A stretch of DNA of 64,000 nucleotides from Zygaena filipendulae (taxonomy: Eukaryota > Arthropoda > Insecta > Lepidoptera > Zygaenidae): contig OU015669.1 of NCBI GenBank assembly GCA_907165275.2, positions 3,370,501 to 3,434,500 of the forward strand, in the 5' to 3' direction. The notes under the pieces are model-generated. The model was not told the DNA's origin, ran no database searches, and saw only the letters and a list, made by a program, of their open reading frames with translations. Shown here one piece after another: positions 8,998-20,427 of this stretch (position 1 is the stretch's first letter; each line of letters starts with the position of its first letter). The position numbers and the translations under genes were made by a program.

Positions 8998-11904
8998 ATG
9001 TATGTCGGTTATCAAAATGTCCGTGGTCTTAGGACTAAAACTTCGCTATTTTATAATAACGTTTCGCAAGCTAATTTCGACATAATAGCAATTACCGAAA
9101 GCTTTTTGACAAAATCTGTGAGTGACGGTGAGCTTTTCCCGCCCGGATACACGGTGCTGCGTCGAGACCGCGGGGCTGGCGAGTCTGGCTATGGTGGGGT
9201 GATGCTAGCAGTACGTGATACATATAAAGTGCGTGAAATTGATAATGTGGATGGATTTACCCCTGACATGGAATTGCTATTTACTATTATTAGTTGGAAA
9301 AATCTTAAGTTTTTGTGTTGTGTTGTCTATTTACCGCCTGACTATAAAAATGACCAGATTTTGAATGTTTTGACATGTATCGAAAATGCAATATGTAAAT
9401 ACCCTGATATCAATGTCCTAATATTAGGGGATTTTAATCCTAACTCATGGACTGGAGCGGTAAAAACCCAGTTTGACTTTTTCTGTAATTTTTGTAATCT
9501 TAAACAACATAGTGGAGTGATAAATCGCCACGGCGGTATTCTGGATATGGTGCTTAGTGATTTGGGGTGTGACAGTGTTGAAGTGAGCGAGGGTGACGAG
9601 CCGCTGGTGCCAATAGACGCTTATCATCCGCCTCTTGTTATTCGCTTGCATCTACCGCGAGGTGCTAGAGTGCCGCCAACGGCATCGGCTTCTCCAACAA
9701 TCCGAGAAAGTCTCGGCCGTGATTGGAATTTTCGCAATGCTGATTTCCATGGTCTATACTGCGCTCTTGCCTGTCTTGACTGGGATTATTTGGTCACTAT
9801 TCCTGATATTGATTTTGCTGTTGAATTATTTTATCAAAGGTTGTACGAATGTTTCGACAAGTATGTACCGGTGAAGGTAAGCTCTCGATACTCTGGCAAC
9901 TGTTACAAGTATCCCTCATGGTTCACTCCTGAAATTATTGTAAACATAAAATACAAATATTACCACCTAAAAAAATATAAATCATTTGGCAAGGTATATA
10001 ATAGAGAGCTTTATAAGTACTACAGATGGTATGTTAAAAAAATGATTGACATTGCCCATGGGCAGCATATTAAACAAATGGAGAAGGATGTTATAAATGA
10101 CCCCGCAAAGTTTTGGCAATACGTCAAAAGTCTACGGATTGACAGGCGGCAAAAGGATTTTTTTCTCTGTGATGGTGTAGAGGTTACAGGTCAAGATGCT
10201 GCTGATGCCTTTGCTAGCTATTTTAGCTCAGTTTTTCAGAATGTGGCGCCGCAGTTGGACCCGGGGGCTGCAGAGCGTGCATCTCATAGCTCGCCTTTTG
10301 CAATTGATGTGGCACTTGATGTGGTGCACGAGGCTGATTTGATCGCTGCGGTAAAGCGTCTAAAACCTCGCTCTTCTGCCGGACCAGACGGCGTACCGAG
10401 TTTCCTAATAAAAGATTGCTTGTCTATATTAAAAGTACCGCTATTGTATCTGTACAATCTATCACTCGAGAAATCCATCTACCCTACCTCTTGGAAGATA
10501 TCCAGGGTCACGCCGGTCCCTAAGGGTGGTGCCAGCTGTGAGGTTTCCAACTACAGGCCCATAGCGGTGCTGTCAGTGTTCGGAAAGGTCTTTGAGTCGA
10601 TTTTGGATAAAGGTATTCGTCACCAGATTGGAACTCGCTGGGATGACAGTCAGCATGGCTTTCGTCGAGCACGCTCAACGAATACTAACCATATAAATTT
10701 CGTGGATCATGTTGTGGATGCTATGGATTCTGGTGGCCAAGTGGATGCAGCATATTTCGATTTCAGGAAGGCATTTGATCTTGTCGATAATGATATCTTA
10801 CTTCAAAAATTGGCCGTCTTTGGCTTTGTACCTAAACTACTTAAATTTATCGCAAGTTACCTCAGGGGCCGTAAACAATTCGTTAGAGTAGCTGGCTGTG
10901 AGTCAGACCAGTATTATACCCTGTCTGGAGTGAGTCAAGGGAGTACCTTGGGTCCAACCCTATTTCTCCTTATGATCGATGACCTCCCGAGGACTGTCCG
11001 ATCCGCTCGGTGCCTTATGTTTGCAGATGATCTAAAACTATACCTCCAAGTGAGAGATAAGGCTGATACCGTGTCTTTGCAGAATGACATTACGGCTGTA
11101 GCAAATTGGAGTACGTTGAATCGTCTGTCCTTCAATGCAGAAAAATGTAAAATTGTAACATTCACGCGCTGCCGTCGCCCCATCCAAGCTACATATAACT
11201 TGTTCGATGCACCGTTGGTGAGAACTAATGAAATTCGTGACTTGGGACTTCAGTTGGACAGCAGGCTTGATTTTCGTGCTCATATAGTCGCGGTGTGCAG
11301 GAGTGCGAATAAGACTCTGGGTTTTATTATGAGGACTGCTTCTCAATTCAGGGACCCAAGAGTGGCAACTATCCTTTATAATGCCTTCATCCGTAGTCGG
11401 CTCGAGTTTGGGGCAATCGTTTGGGATCCGAGTGAGACCAAGTATGCACTCATGATAGAGAAAATACAACGGAAATTCGCGAGATGGTTGTACAGGAGAG
11501 TATACGGGTACTATCCGTATCTGTATCCGTCTCTTTTTGTATCGGGTATGGTGGGTGTGGACACGTTGTTCCTGAGGCGAAAGCTTTTGCTGATAGAACA
11601 CTACTATTCCATCCTTAATAACGTCATAGACAATACTTCGGTGTTGGAACGGGTGGCACTGGTGGTGCCGTCGGGGGGGACGCGTGCACGGGACGGAGCA
11701 ATGCCGCCACGACGCTGGCCCGACCTGTTTCGGATCAGCAGAAGGCGAACACGATACGCAAGAAATGCACCTACGGCACGTGCGCTGTCTCTTCTCAATG
11801 ATATTGCCAAAAAGTACCATAATCTAGACGTGTTTGCAGATAAAACTGGGTTTTTTATGACCGTTGCCTATAAGTACTTATGTGAGTTTGTTAATTTGAC
11901 TTAA
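8998..11904 (+). CDS. Endonuclease-reverse transcriptase of a non-LTR retrotransposon
   Basis: An uninterrupted ORF of 968 residues from the ATG at 8998. The frame stays open to 8953 but without an upstream ATG. An N-terminal APE-type endonuclease begins at once (YQNVRGLRTK, then ITESFL near residue 32, LGDFNPNSW near 143, LDMVLSD, and DAYHPPL in place of the canonical SDH-P box). The reverse transcriptase follows in the middle, with SSAGPDGVPSFLIK, NYRPIAVLSVFGKVFE, AAYFDFRKAFDLVD, GVSQGSTLGPTLF and the catalytic MFADDLKLY. The C-terminal part includes LDSRLDF and EKIQRKFARW. It would nick DNA and copy the element RNA at the nick. Architecture places it in the jockey/CR1/I group of LINEs; I cannot assign the clade. 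No frameshift or stop is seen, so the protein could be active. No ORF1 is visible upstream, so the element is either 5' truncated or a one-ORF type. Confidence 0.93.
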   Translation: MYVGYQNVRGLRTKTSLFYNNVSQANFDIIAITESFLTKSVSDGELFPPGYTVLRRDRGAGESGYGGVMLAVRDTYKVREIDNVDGFTPDMELLFTIISWKNLKFLCCVVYLPPDYKNDQILNVLTCIENAICKYPDINVLILGDFNPNSWTGAVKTQFDFFCNFCNLKQHSGVINRHGGILDMVLSDLGCDSVEVSEGDEPLVPIDAYHPPLVIRLHLPRGARVPPTASASPTIRESLGRDWNFRNADFHGLYCALACLDWDYLVTIPDIDFAVELFYQRLYECFDKYVPVKVSSRYSGNCYKYPSWFTPEIIVNIKYKYYHLKKYKSFGKVYNRELYKYYRWYVKKMIDIAHGQHIKQMEKDVINDPAKFWQYVKSLRIDRRQKDFFLCDGVEVTGQDAADAFASYFSSVFQNVAPQLDPGAAERASHSSPFAIDVALDVVHEADLIAAVKRLKPRSSAGPDGVPSFLIKDCLSILKVPLLYLYNLSLEKSIYPTSWKISRVTPVPKGGASCEVSNYRPIAVLSVFGKVFESILDKGIRHQIGTRWDDSQHGFRRARSTNTNHINFVDHVVDAMDSGGQVDAAYFDFRKAFDLVDNDILLQKLAVFGFVPKLLKFIASYLRGRKQFVRVAGCESDQYYTLSGVSQGSTLGPTLFLLMIDDLPRTVRSARCLMFADDLKLYLQVRDKADTVSLQNDITAVANWSTLNRLSFNAEKCKIVTFTRCRRPIQATYNLFDAPLVRTNEIRDLGLQLDSRLDFRAHIVAVCRSANKTLGFIMRTASQFRDPRVATILYNAFIRSRLEFGAIVWDPSETKYALMIEKIQRKFARWLYRRVYGYYPYLYPSLFVSGMVGVDTLFLRRKLLLIEHYYSILNNVIDNTSVLERVALVVPSGGTRARDGAMPPRRWPDLFRISRRRTRYARNAPTARALSLLNDIAKKYHNLDVFADKTGFFMTVAYKYLCEFVNLT

Positions 11905-12081
11905 TTTTAATTATTTGACCATGATAATCGGATAAATTTGACATAATATTAATTAATTACTTATTGTACCATGACAACTTTATATTTTAAACTGTGAAAG
12001 TATATACTCGCTGGTGCTTTGGAAGATTCTGTAAACCGCTTGTAATTTGAATAAATAAATAAATAAATAAATAAATAAATA
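8998..12081 (+). mobile_element. Non-LTR retrotransposon (LINE), ORF2 plus 3' UTR and tail
   Basis: The endonuclease-RT ORF is followed by about 145 bp of 3' UTR and a tail of AATA repeats at 12050-12081. Short microsatellite-like tails are usual for CR1/jockey-group elements. The left border is uncertain, and I could not identify a target-site duplication by eye. Confidence 0.75.
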
Positions 12082-12689
12082 TTCATTTCTCATCTGAAAT
12101 AATAAAAAAAATACGTACCTAACATTAAATTTTTACGTCAATAAAAATATGAAAATTGAGCGCACAAGTTACATAACACGCTTATCGATCATACCTACTC
12201 AGATTATACCTACTTACTCAGATTTCAATTATTCTGAAAAAGTTACATTTTTAAAAATCTTGAAAGAAACGGCAGACCTTAAAAAGACTTTATTTAAGTA
12301 ATAATATGGTGTCTATATTTTACTCTTTGCTGTACCTAAGTTTCTTGTATCCCCTGTATAGCCAAATATCTACCTCGCCCACTTTAGGAATATTCACAAC
12401 AACATGTTGTATAACAGAAACTCGTATGCCTACTGAGTCACCAGACACACGTCACCCTCACCATGAGTCTCTACATATCTACCTCTATAGGCACTATATA
12501 AAAGAAAAAAAATTCATTGATAGAAATGATAGAATATCAAAATTAAATCTTTACTTGACTCAAATTTTGTATGAAAAATCATGGAAAAAATCTTGTGAAA
12601 CTATTCTTATATATGTACCTATAATACACGTGAATTTCGGGGCTCCCTCGGGAACTCTAAAGCCAGTAGAATTATTTTTTCTAGATTAC
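12082..12689. other. Intergenic, no gene seen
   Basis: AT-rich. It includes a short Helitron-like scrap near 12632-12660 (GTGAATTTCGGGGCTCCCTC). The open frame at 12306-12812 runs through this scrap and a retroposon tail, and I do not consider it a gene. Confidence 0.4.
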
Positions 12690-12974
12690 TTCCTACATCC
12701 ATGGTGCGTGGGTGGGTTGTTGGTGGTTTGTTACCATGAAATTGTTGGACTGGCGCTTTTGTTTTGTTGGTGTGTTACCAATCGTCCATTTCTAAATTTC
12801 GGTCCCAGCTGAAAATCAGCGCTACGGTTCCATGCCTAGCAATATGCTGAGCTGGGCACCATTTTGGCTTTAGTAATTTAAATTTTGTAATAGGTATTTT
12901 GTAACTGTTTTTTTTTAGTTTTTATTTAATTTCTTTTTCAATGTACTTTCTGTTTTTATTTAAAGCCGAATAAA

Positions 12975-13019
<45 letters not shown>

Positions 13020-13020
13020 C
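12690..13020 (+). mobile_element. 3' end of a retroposon with (TTA)n tail
   Basis: The segment includes CCCAGCTGAAAATCAGCGCT and GCTGAGCTGGGCACCATTTT. It then passes through an AATAAAA-containing stretch into an uninterrupted TTA repeat (about 12978-13019). A microsatellite immediately after a poly(A)-like signal is the usual look of a LINE or SINE 3' end. No coding part is recognised, so family assignment is open. Confidence 0.45.
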
Positions 13021-13576
13021 CAAACTTGTGGACTTTATTTATTAGTAATAAACAAACAAACTCACTTTCACATTTGTAATATAGTAACGATAAGGATTTC
13101 AGAATTTGCAGCAATTTATCAAATAAAATCATCATACAATGATATCGAAAGACATTGTTGGAATTTGTAAATTAACTAGAAAAGTTGCCGAGTGCTCAAA
13201 TCGTAAATCGTATTGTATAACATTTTCTCTTATAAAACGAAATGGATCGAAAACTCAAACTAGTATGTTTTTTAATCACCCCATACCATCCCACCCAATA
13301 CCTATTCGGAGTCCTTGAGTTTAAATAAGGTATTAATTTTTTTTAAACTCATGGTATAGTCTTCTAATTAACTGTTGTCGGTGAGACAATCGCTCGCTTA
13401 TCTTCAATCAGTCATCGAAATTAATACATAGACTGACGGCATTTTCTCATCCAATGTGTGTTTTCGTAACATACACACGTTCTTTACAGACAAGGGACAT
13501 CAAAAAGTCATGAAATATTTTATCTGTACTATTCTATCTATAAATCTATACATATAGGTATCTAATTAAGTAGGTA

Positions 13577-14584
13577 GAGTCGTTCGGGTCAAGTGCGCGC
13601 ACTTTACTGTTTTCAGCCTCACTGTGCAGAACTAAAGCAGAATTTGGGAAATAAAATTATTGTATCGAAAAGAATATTTATTAGGCTATAAATTGAAACA
13701 AAACATAAAACATCACGTTCCATAATTAACAAAAAAAATCAACATTTTGATAATAAGTCGGAATGCGGACACTTGACCCATATTGCGGGTAAGTGTGCGT
13801 ACACCTGTGGGGTAAGTAGACGCAATAGGGTAAGTGAGCGCATTCAATAACTAATCGACTTATAACATAGAAAAACTGAAATAAACTTAGATTATCGAAC
13901 AAAAAATATAAAGGCCTTTTAACGAAGTATTTTTTTTTTAATTTAGTTTTCTTTTAAAATCAGTCAAAAGTATCTTAAAATCTAAAATTTAGTCTTGACG
14001 ATTTGTTGTTCAGTGACTGTGATAAGTTGAAGTATTTTTTTCTCATATTTTTGAGGCATGACGATAATCACTAAAACAAAATAAGAATAAATAAGCAGGT
14101 ATTCTTCAAAAAACATTTTAACCAAAAATTACATAAATATTTATACTAGTATATTTATACATATACTACATATACTAGTGTGGACATGCGCACACTTACC
14201 CGCGCACACTTTACCCAGAAAGCCATATATCAAACAAATGGCTGCCGATTCCTAAACATTCAACTGAACCTCTATTCATGGTTTAAAATCGAACAAAGAA
14301 TATGCATTTGATATACGAAAGAGTAACTTACCGTCATCACATAACAGTTTTAGAAGTATCAGTGTTTTCCAAAACGCTAAAAAGTTGAAAGTAAATCAAC
14401 GAAAATAGTTTTTTGGCAATTACTAACAGACAGCATGTAGTGCGGCGCTCGGGCATGTCGCAACTAATTCACCATATCGACCCCATTGATTGACCAAAAC
14501 CAACCCCTCGCCTCCCGCACCCCATTCCGGAGATACAGGCAGTGCGCTCGCTTACCCACTGCGCTCAGTTACCCCGTACGACTC
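13577..14584. mobile_element. TA-flanked 1-kb DNA element with repeated GGGTAAGTGNGCGC motifs
   Basis: The ends GAGTCGTTCGGG (left) and CCCGTACGACTC (right) are inverted repeats with one mismatch in 12, flanked on both sides by TA, which fits a Tc1/mariner-type target duplication. The body is AT-rich and non-coding. Nine copies of a 14-16 bp motif occur: plus orientation near 13586, 13787, 13810 and 13828; minus orientation near 13764, 14187, 14202, 14543 and 14560. Both ends of the element carry the motif, which suggests transposase-binding sites, but the cluster of four in the left third goes beyond ordinary terminal repeats. No transposase is encoded. Confidence 0.65.
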
Positions 14585-14763
14585 TAATTAAAAAATCCAA
14601 GTGTATGTGAATTGAATATATTAATTAAAAGTAGAACAAGCCATAAAAAGATAGTGAAAGCACACAATTGTTTTTTATTTTTCTTTTTTTTTTTGAGCGT
14701 CATAATGGCATTACAAATACCTACCACGGGAGCTAAGTCGCGGGTAATAGGTTTACTAAGTAA

Positions 14764-14960
14764 CTAGCTGTTCCCCGCGGTTTCACCCGCGTCAATTTCG
14801 GAGATCCCGCGGGAATTCTGGGATAAAAGTACCCTATATCTTTTTATATACTTACCCCTGACAACGTGTAGTAGGTATTCAAAATTTAATGCAGATTCAC
14901 CCGCGTTAATTTCGGAGTTCCCGCAGGAATTCCGCGATTAAAAGTACCCTATGTCCTTTT
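14764..14960 (-). mobile_element. Helitron-like element, minus orientation
   Basis: It starts on the plus strand with CTAGCTGTTCCCCGCGGTTT, the reverse of the CTAG|T terminus with its hairpin. The internal ATTTCGGAGTTCCCGC block appears twice (14800 and 14910), so two fragments may be fused. Confidence 0.55.
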
Positions 14961-14984
14961 CTATACCATTATTTTAATTTGTGC

Positions 14985-15295
14985 CCCGCGGTTTCACCCG
15001 CGCGAAAGGTTTAGGTTTTTATACAACAAATTTTTTTCCCGATATTTGATTTCAATGAAACAAAGCCTATATGTCGCTCCAGGCTAAGCTTAATCTACCT
15101 GTGATAACCGCATGACAATCCGTTCAGTAGATTCGGAGAATATCGTGAACAGACAGACAGACAGACGGAAAAGATTTTTTAAAACCCTTTTTTTGTGGTT
15201 GGTTATTCTTCGTTTATCATCCCCTGTCCGTTTTTGTTAAAAATATTCAATGTACAGAATCGTGGATTCTACTCTTTTATTATAGTATAGATAAT
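14985..15295 (-). mobile_element. Long-tailed Helitron-like subfamily, best copy
   Basis: It begins TGCCCCGCGGTTTCACCCG and continues through CAATGAAACAAAGCCTATAT, AAGCTTAATCTACCTGTGA, a GACA repeat, GTGGTTGGTTATTC and CAATGTACAGAATCGTGG. Other copies are at 1820-2045, 23171-23430 (partial) and 42430-42712. It shares the CTAG terminus with the short family but has a different body. Confidence 0.6.
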
Positions 15296-16371
15296 GTCCT
15301 TTTCTATACATAGGGTACTTTAATGGCATTATTTTAACACATTGTCAACAACGTCTGGAAGATTACTATTACTTCAGGTGTCACGGGTTTGATTCCGATT
15401 GTTTTATCGATTAACCAAAAAGGCCAAATGTCAAATACATCATGTTGACCTTCTGGCCTGGCCCATCAACGCAAGAGAAAGTGTCTATGAAAGTTTATCT
15501 ATTCCAATAAAAGAAAATTGTTTTTATCTTCTAAAATATGTTTATGCTTTAAAACTATTAATTCGTATAGTTTAAGATTTCTTTTTTTTTTTGTATAAGG
15601 AGGTATCCAGTTTTAACTCTTTTTATCTATTGGCTATCTATCTTGTTTATACTCACCTTCTTTAATTAAAGATTTGAATTTAACTGAAGTTTTTAAGTTT
15701 TGTTTTTATTAAACAATTTAAAAATAACAATAGTCAGTTTGTTATTAGTGCGTCGCACAATAAAATTATTTCGACTTTGCAATGTCAAATTGACACATAA
15801 ATAAATCATGGCAAATAGACAAATCTAGTCTATCGTCTGGCGCCAACATTGCCACACCCACGCGACGCCCTTGTGCACAAAATACCTCTCAATGGATTTT
15901 ATATTTGAATTTAAATTATATGTAAAATAGAATGTAAAATAGGCTTTATAAACGACTATTGTTTAAGAACGCACAGTCACCCGCAACCGCAACGAGTCCG
16001 GTGGAATGGAAACGCGATCCTATAACGGCTACCAAGTTACCATTATAGAGAGAACACAAGAAATAGATAGAGCCGTTTCTATATCCTTCCTTAATATTAT
16101 AATAGTTGTCGGTACCGTAGCATTACCTACACGACTTGTATAGGTAATTTTTGTTTTTTAATCTGATGGCCGTGACCAAAACGGATCATTCACTATTCAG
16201 TTTCAGTGTAATTTTAACGAAGATATAGTATCTTAATAAAACTGTTTCGTTCGTTTCACCACGACTGCAAAATAACACCCAGTATAGGTAGGTATGTATA
16301 CTTGTATTTTTTTCTAATTAAAATTCATATTATTATGTATTACATTAAGAAAGTCAGCACACAAATAAATT

Positions 16372-16606
16372 GGTCATAGATAAGCAATAGTGTGTTAACC
16401 TACACTGGAGAAATTTTGAGTAAATCGTGTTTTAAAAGTATAGCGCCATTTTGTGTCAACATTTTTTATGTTCAATATTTAGTTACATATTTAAGCAATG
16501 TAATAAGGTAAACACATAATTAAAAAACGTTCCCCAACTCTCAATAAATTGTTCTGAATCATTAACTTAATTTTGTGGGTTAACATGTTATTGCTTATCT
16601 GCGTCC
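16372..16606. mobile_element. MITE family with ~28-bp inverted ends, copy 1
   Basis: The left end GGTCATAGATAAGCAATAGT and right end ACATGTTATTGCTTATCTGC (followed by GTCC) are inverted repeats that continue into GTTAACC. The flanking AATT on both sides looks like a 4-bp target duplication. The interior is AT-rich and non-coding. Copy 2 at 25865-26100 is almost the same length. Confidence 0.8.
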
Positions 16607-17380
16607 AATTAATATAAATGTCAAAATCCTACCATTAGTTCACACTGTGGTTTTTGTGACACTGATTTTGTTTTAGCCTCAGTATGTACTAATTATTGAA
16701 TTTATAAGACATGAATTCTAATAATAGTCAAGACAAAAATATTGTACATATTTGAAACATTAACTCAACTCATTTTGTTATCCTAATTTAGTAAATACGA
16801 ATGTGAGTCTGTTTATTTGATTTTTGTTACGCTTTTAGGTATTGGTACCTGCGGCTTAACTACTCGACCAATCATCATGAAATTTGCATCCCATTCCAGT
16901 GGGAACTCCGAAATTAACTTGCGCGAAACCGCGGGATGAGCTAGTAGGTATTCAATAAAACTAATTGTATATTAACATATTAGTATATTGACAATTTGTA
17001 GAAACACCGCTCCACCTACACATAACGGCATGTTTGAATGTAAACTGCAATATCTGCAATGTGCCTAATATCTGAATAACTCAATAATAATAATAGATGT
17101 TTATCATGACGTAACTTTGTTGGTTCAGCTTTTTATTAGAATCTGTCAAGTTGTCATATTACGCTGAGGAAGGCACAGTTGATATAATCAACTAAATAAT
17201 TATTAACAACCCATACAACAACAAAAATCACTGCTTAAAAGAATTAGCAGTTTTTTTTTAAAACCCCACTTTTAATTGTATTATTTATTTTATTTATCAA
17301 CTTATTTTACTTCTGATGGCTACGTGAGCCTAGATATCAGACTCGCATCTCGATTATTACTTCTAATACAATAATTTGCC
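16607..17380. other. Intergenic, one Helitron-like fragment (about 16795-16944)
   Basis: It includes a plus-oriented Helitron-like fragment ending GGGATGAGCTAG|T at 16944 with a body reading CTACTCGACCAATCATCATG. The rest is AT-rich with no recognised gene. Confidence 0.45.
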
Positions 17381-17643
17381 AACCCGATTGGCGCAGAGGT
17401 CACCATGCCTACCCGCTAATCAAGGGGTTCCGGGTTCGATTCCCGGTGGGGGTGGACTTTGTGTGATGAACACAGGGTTCCATTTTCCAGTCTGGGTGTG
17501 TTTATATATCTATAGTATAATATATATTTAATTCTATGTAGTATATACGACGTTTGCTTGGTTTCCACGACACAAGCTAATAATAGCTTACTGTGGGATC
17601 AAGTAGATCTGTGTGTTGTGATGTGGATTATTTATTTATTTAT
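17381..17643 (+). mobile_element. tRNA-derived SINE, copy 1
   Basis: The head resembles a tRNA gene: an A-box-like TGGCGCAGAGGT and a B-box GGTTCGATTCC within a perfect T-arm (CCGGG, loop, CCCGG). A non-tRNA body follows, with GTGTGATGAACACAGGGTTC, CCAGTCTGGGTGTG, CGTTTGCTTGGTTTCC and GATCTGTGTGTTGTGATG. Copies are at 22911-23170 and, inverted, at 38660-38892. It is transcribed by RNA polymerase III if active, and moves with help from a partner LINE. Confidence 0.75.
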
Positions 17644-18050
17644 ACATGTGAAAGTTTCACATTTCCTGACGATTTTTTTCTTTGCCGTTAACTCTGTGAT
17701 AATGATTTTCGTAAATAAATCACAAAAGATGACTCGTACGAGCCTGGAATACAACCTCCCTCCCTCCCCTTTGAATAAAAGACAAGAATTCTACTGTTGG
17801 TTCCTTGACTGCTGGACTAGGTAAGCTAGCGCAGCACGACAAGTAAAATCTTTGGTTTCAACTACATTAAATTTGATGTACATATTTGGGTCTTAGCGAT
17901 ATCGTCTCTGATGTCTGTCGCTTTTGAGCACCCATCACATGAAAAGTACTGGATGGTTACAACGAGAGCGAAATTTTGGGATAGATTCTTTTGATAGTCC
18001 GCTTAAAATGGAACGTAGATAAAAAAACTATATGATGTTCTATATATTTA
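17644..18050. other. Intergenic, nothing recognised
   Basis: AT-rich sequence between a SINE and a foldback MITE. The open frame at 17558-17824 overlaps the SINE and has no recognisable similarity. Confidence 0.4.
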
Positions 18051-18162
18051 TAGATGGGCAATCAACCCGGTGCTTGGATTTAAACTCGATAAAAGTCAGC
18101 CTTTTACGGTCTTTTATCAGGCTTAATACCAAGCACCGCACCGGGTTGATTGTCCATCTGTA
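18051..18162. mobile_element. Foldback MITE (TAGATGGGCAATCAACCCGG ends)
   Basis: TAGATGGGCAATCAACCCGG at the left is mirrored by CCGGGTTGATTGTCCATCT at the right. The pairing continues inward through GTGCTTGG and TAAAAG. The element is about 110 bp and non-coding. The same ends recur around 47900 (TATAGATGGGCAAT) and 48290-48325 (CCAAGCACCGGGTTGAATGC). Confidence 0.75.
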
Positions 18163-19505
18163 AATATTATACTGCAATATTAAGATACTAACATTAAACT
18201 CCATATCTTGTGACAATTCTGACATTCCTTTGCCGTTATAAGAGAAGCGATGGCCGGCTTTCCAACAACACCACACAACCTACACAGTGCAGAACGCACA
18301 CAAAGGTTAACTAGCATTGTATGACGTCACACTTGCTCGACCGACACGAGAGGTACACCGTGCTCTTAATTGGGAGAACGTAAACTTACGCCAGCAAAAC
18401 TTGTTTAATTTGTAAAACTGTCAATTTTCAACTCTATGCACTTGATAATAGAAGCTGTATTATCTGGATGATTAACAAGTGCTTTAAGTTTATAGAGTCA
18501 TTGTAATAGTACACTTTGACGCCTCGTTAGAATTATGTATAATACTTTAATTTTATACCTGTTTGAGAAGTTAACATCTAGTTTGCTAAAATAAAAATTG
18601 CTTTTAATAAAAAACATTATTCCCACACTTTTATTACATTGTTCTCTAAATACTTTTATTTAAAATATTAATTTGATAAGTAAAATGCGTAAATCATTAT
18701 TACGGTACTCGGTACGGCGAAATGCTATTATAAACCGGTTGAACGAGAAAAATGTGTACCAATTACAAAATGACAAATAGATTTGTTAGAATCTCTGTTT
18801 TGCATAACCATTTGATTTCAGATATCCGCTCTAACTGCCTCAGATTAAATTATCGTTTAGGCGCAAATGGTCCTATCTACTTCTACGTTCAAAAGTAACT
18901 TACCACGATGGTCTTTAGAGTAGGTATTTAATTTAGAGAAGAATAATAAAAAACCTCCTTACATATCTCTCTTTTCTTTAAGTTTATGTGTTTACACTTT
19001 GAACCTTTGCAAAAAAAACATTTTTTATGGTATAAAAGTTTGACCAAATGTAGTCAAGTTTATGAAAACGATACTAAAGTTTTAACGTATACTTGAATAT
19101 TTGCATAGAACACGATGAACTTAAAGAAAATTTTCAACCACAACTTAATCTATTCAATAATAATTTTAAATTTAAACGAACGGTACCTAAATCACCCTTA
19201 AATATTAAAAGTAAAATTATGGTAAACATGGGCTCGGCTGTCGCTTAATCCATATTACGGGAATGGAGGCTGTAGTCCTAATTTATTTCGTTCGAATTTT
19301 GATTTATGGCACTGATGGAATATTTAGCATCAACACTCGGCCTACTAAATTTTAATTAAAATTAACCTTACAACCATTGCGAATCATACTAATATTTTTT
19401 TTTTCAATATTCCTAAGTATAAGTATCTATACATATAAAATGCTTTATCCTGAATTACTGACTGACAGATCAACGCACAGCCTAAACCGCTGATCGTAGA
19501 GACCT
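18163..19505. other. Intergenic, nothing recognised
   Basis: AT-rich, with a mildly GC-richer patch at 18300-18400. I see no exon, RNA gene or repeat that recurs elsewhere in the window. Confidence 0.4.
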
Positions 19506-19655
19506 GGGGGTTTATTTTTTAAATCGCTCGAATTACTATTCGCACACGGAATTGCAAGATTTACGCGTGAATGCTTAAAAAATGTATGAGGATTCGCACG
19601 TGAATTCGCGATTACGTGCGTGAAAGTAATTCGAGCGATTCAAAAATCGACCCCC
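19506..19655. mobile_element. MITE with AATCGCTCGAATTACT ends, copy 1
   Basis: The 150-bp element has GGGGG and AAATCGCTCGAATTACT at the left, mirrored by AGTAATTCGAGCGATT and CCCCC at the right. The interior is full of CGCG/TTCGCAC words. A second, more decayed copy lies at 27860-27990. Confidence 0.75.
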
Positions 19656-20427
19656 TGACGTCGCAAATTTTCTTTTTAGAAAGAGATAAATTAGGTAACA
19701 AAATGTATAGGTATAGCGTTTTCTTTCGTAGTACTGATGGCGTCTTTAGATTATAATATGGCTATATATCGATTGACAAGTCCCTTTTGTAATGGTTAAC
19801 CACAACTTTAAAGGATTTTATGAGTAATAAAAACATTTAATAAACTCTACTATCCCTCCGACCGTCCAACTTTATAACAATATCTATAAAAATGCCAGGA
19901 ATTCTTATAATAAAGGAAAAAAATGCGTATTCTCTGTTTAGATGTAATAATTGAAACTCACAAGTTTTGAAAATAACTTTATTTTATCACAGTACCTACA
20001 ATGTTCTAAATAATAAGAAAATGGTTTTTTTTTTGTTTTTTTTTTGTTTTTAATGAATTGTTTTAAAAATTCAGTTTGGAATAAATAGAAAACTGATCAG
20101 TGGTTTTCATGTAAAACTATACATAATATGTAAGTAGTTAAGAGTTTCAAAAACTTTTATAGACTACTTTTTTGTATTTCCGTCCTTTGGCATGAAGATT
20201 TTGTGTATTCGTGCATGACATTTTTTTAATGTAACTTATGCCTGCTACCTTCAGCGTTCACAAGGACATTGTTTACTGTCATCACAAATTTTGATTTCAG
20301 AGGAAACGGGACTCTATTAGTATTAAATTGAAATAGAAAATCTTTCGGTATTATTGGAATACGTTGAATTAATACATCTTCTCCCATTGCTGTTCCGTCA
20401 TAATAGGCTATTTGACTAATTTTTTTT

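Larger units (their letters stand above)
14585..16371. other. Intergenic, Helitron-like pieces and otherwise unassigned
   Basis: It holds two minus-oriented Helitron-like copies (14764-14960 and 14985-15295) listed separately. From 15300 to 16371 I recognise nothing except a slightly GC-richer patch at 15835-15890 (CTGGCGCCAACATTGCCACA) and 15970-16030 without an ORF. Confidence 0.4.

Noticed and set aside
12306..12812. 168-codon open frame
   Set aside because: It crosses a Helitron-like scrap and a retroposon tail and resembles no protein I know.
17381..17460. Possible tRNA gene (good T-arm and B-box)
   Set aside because: The acceptor and anticodon arms do not fold convincingly, and the same head recurs with a common non-tRNA body at two other places, so it is a SINE head.
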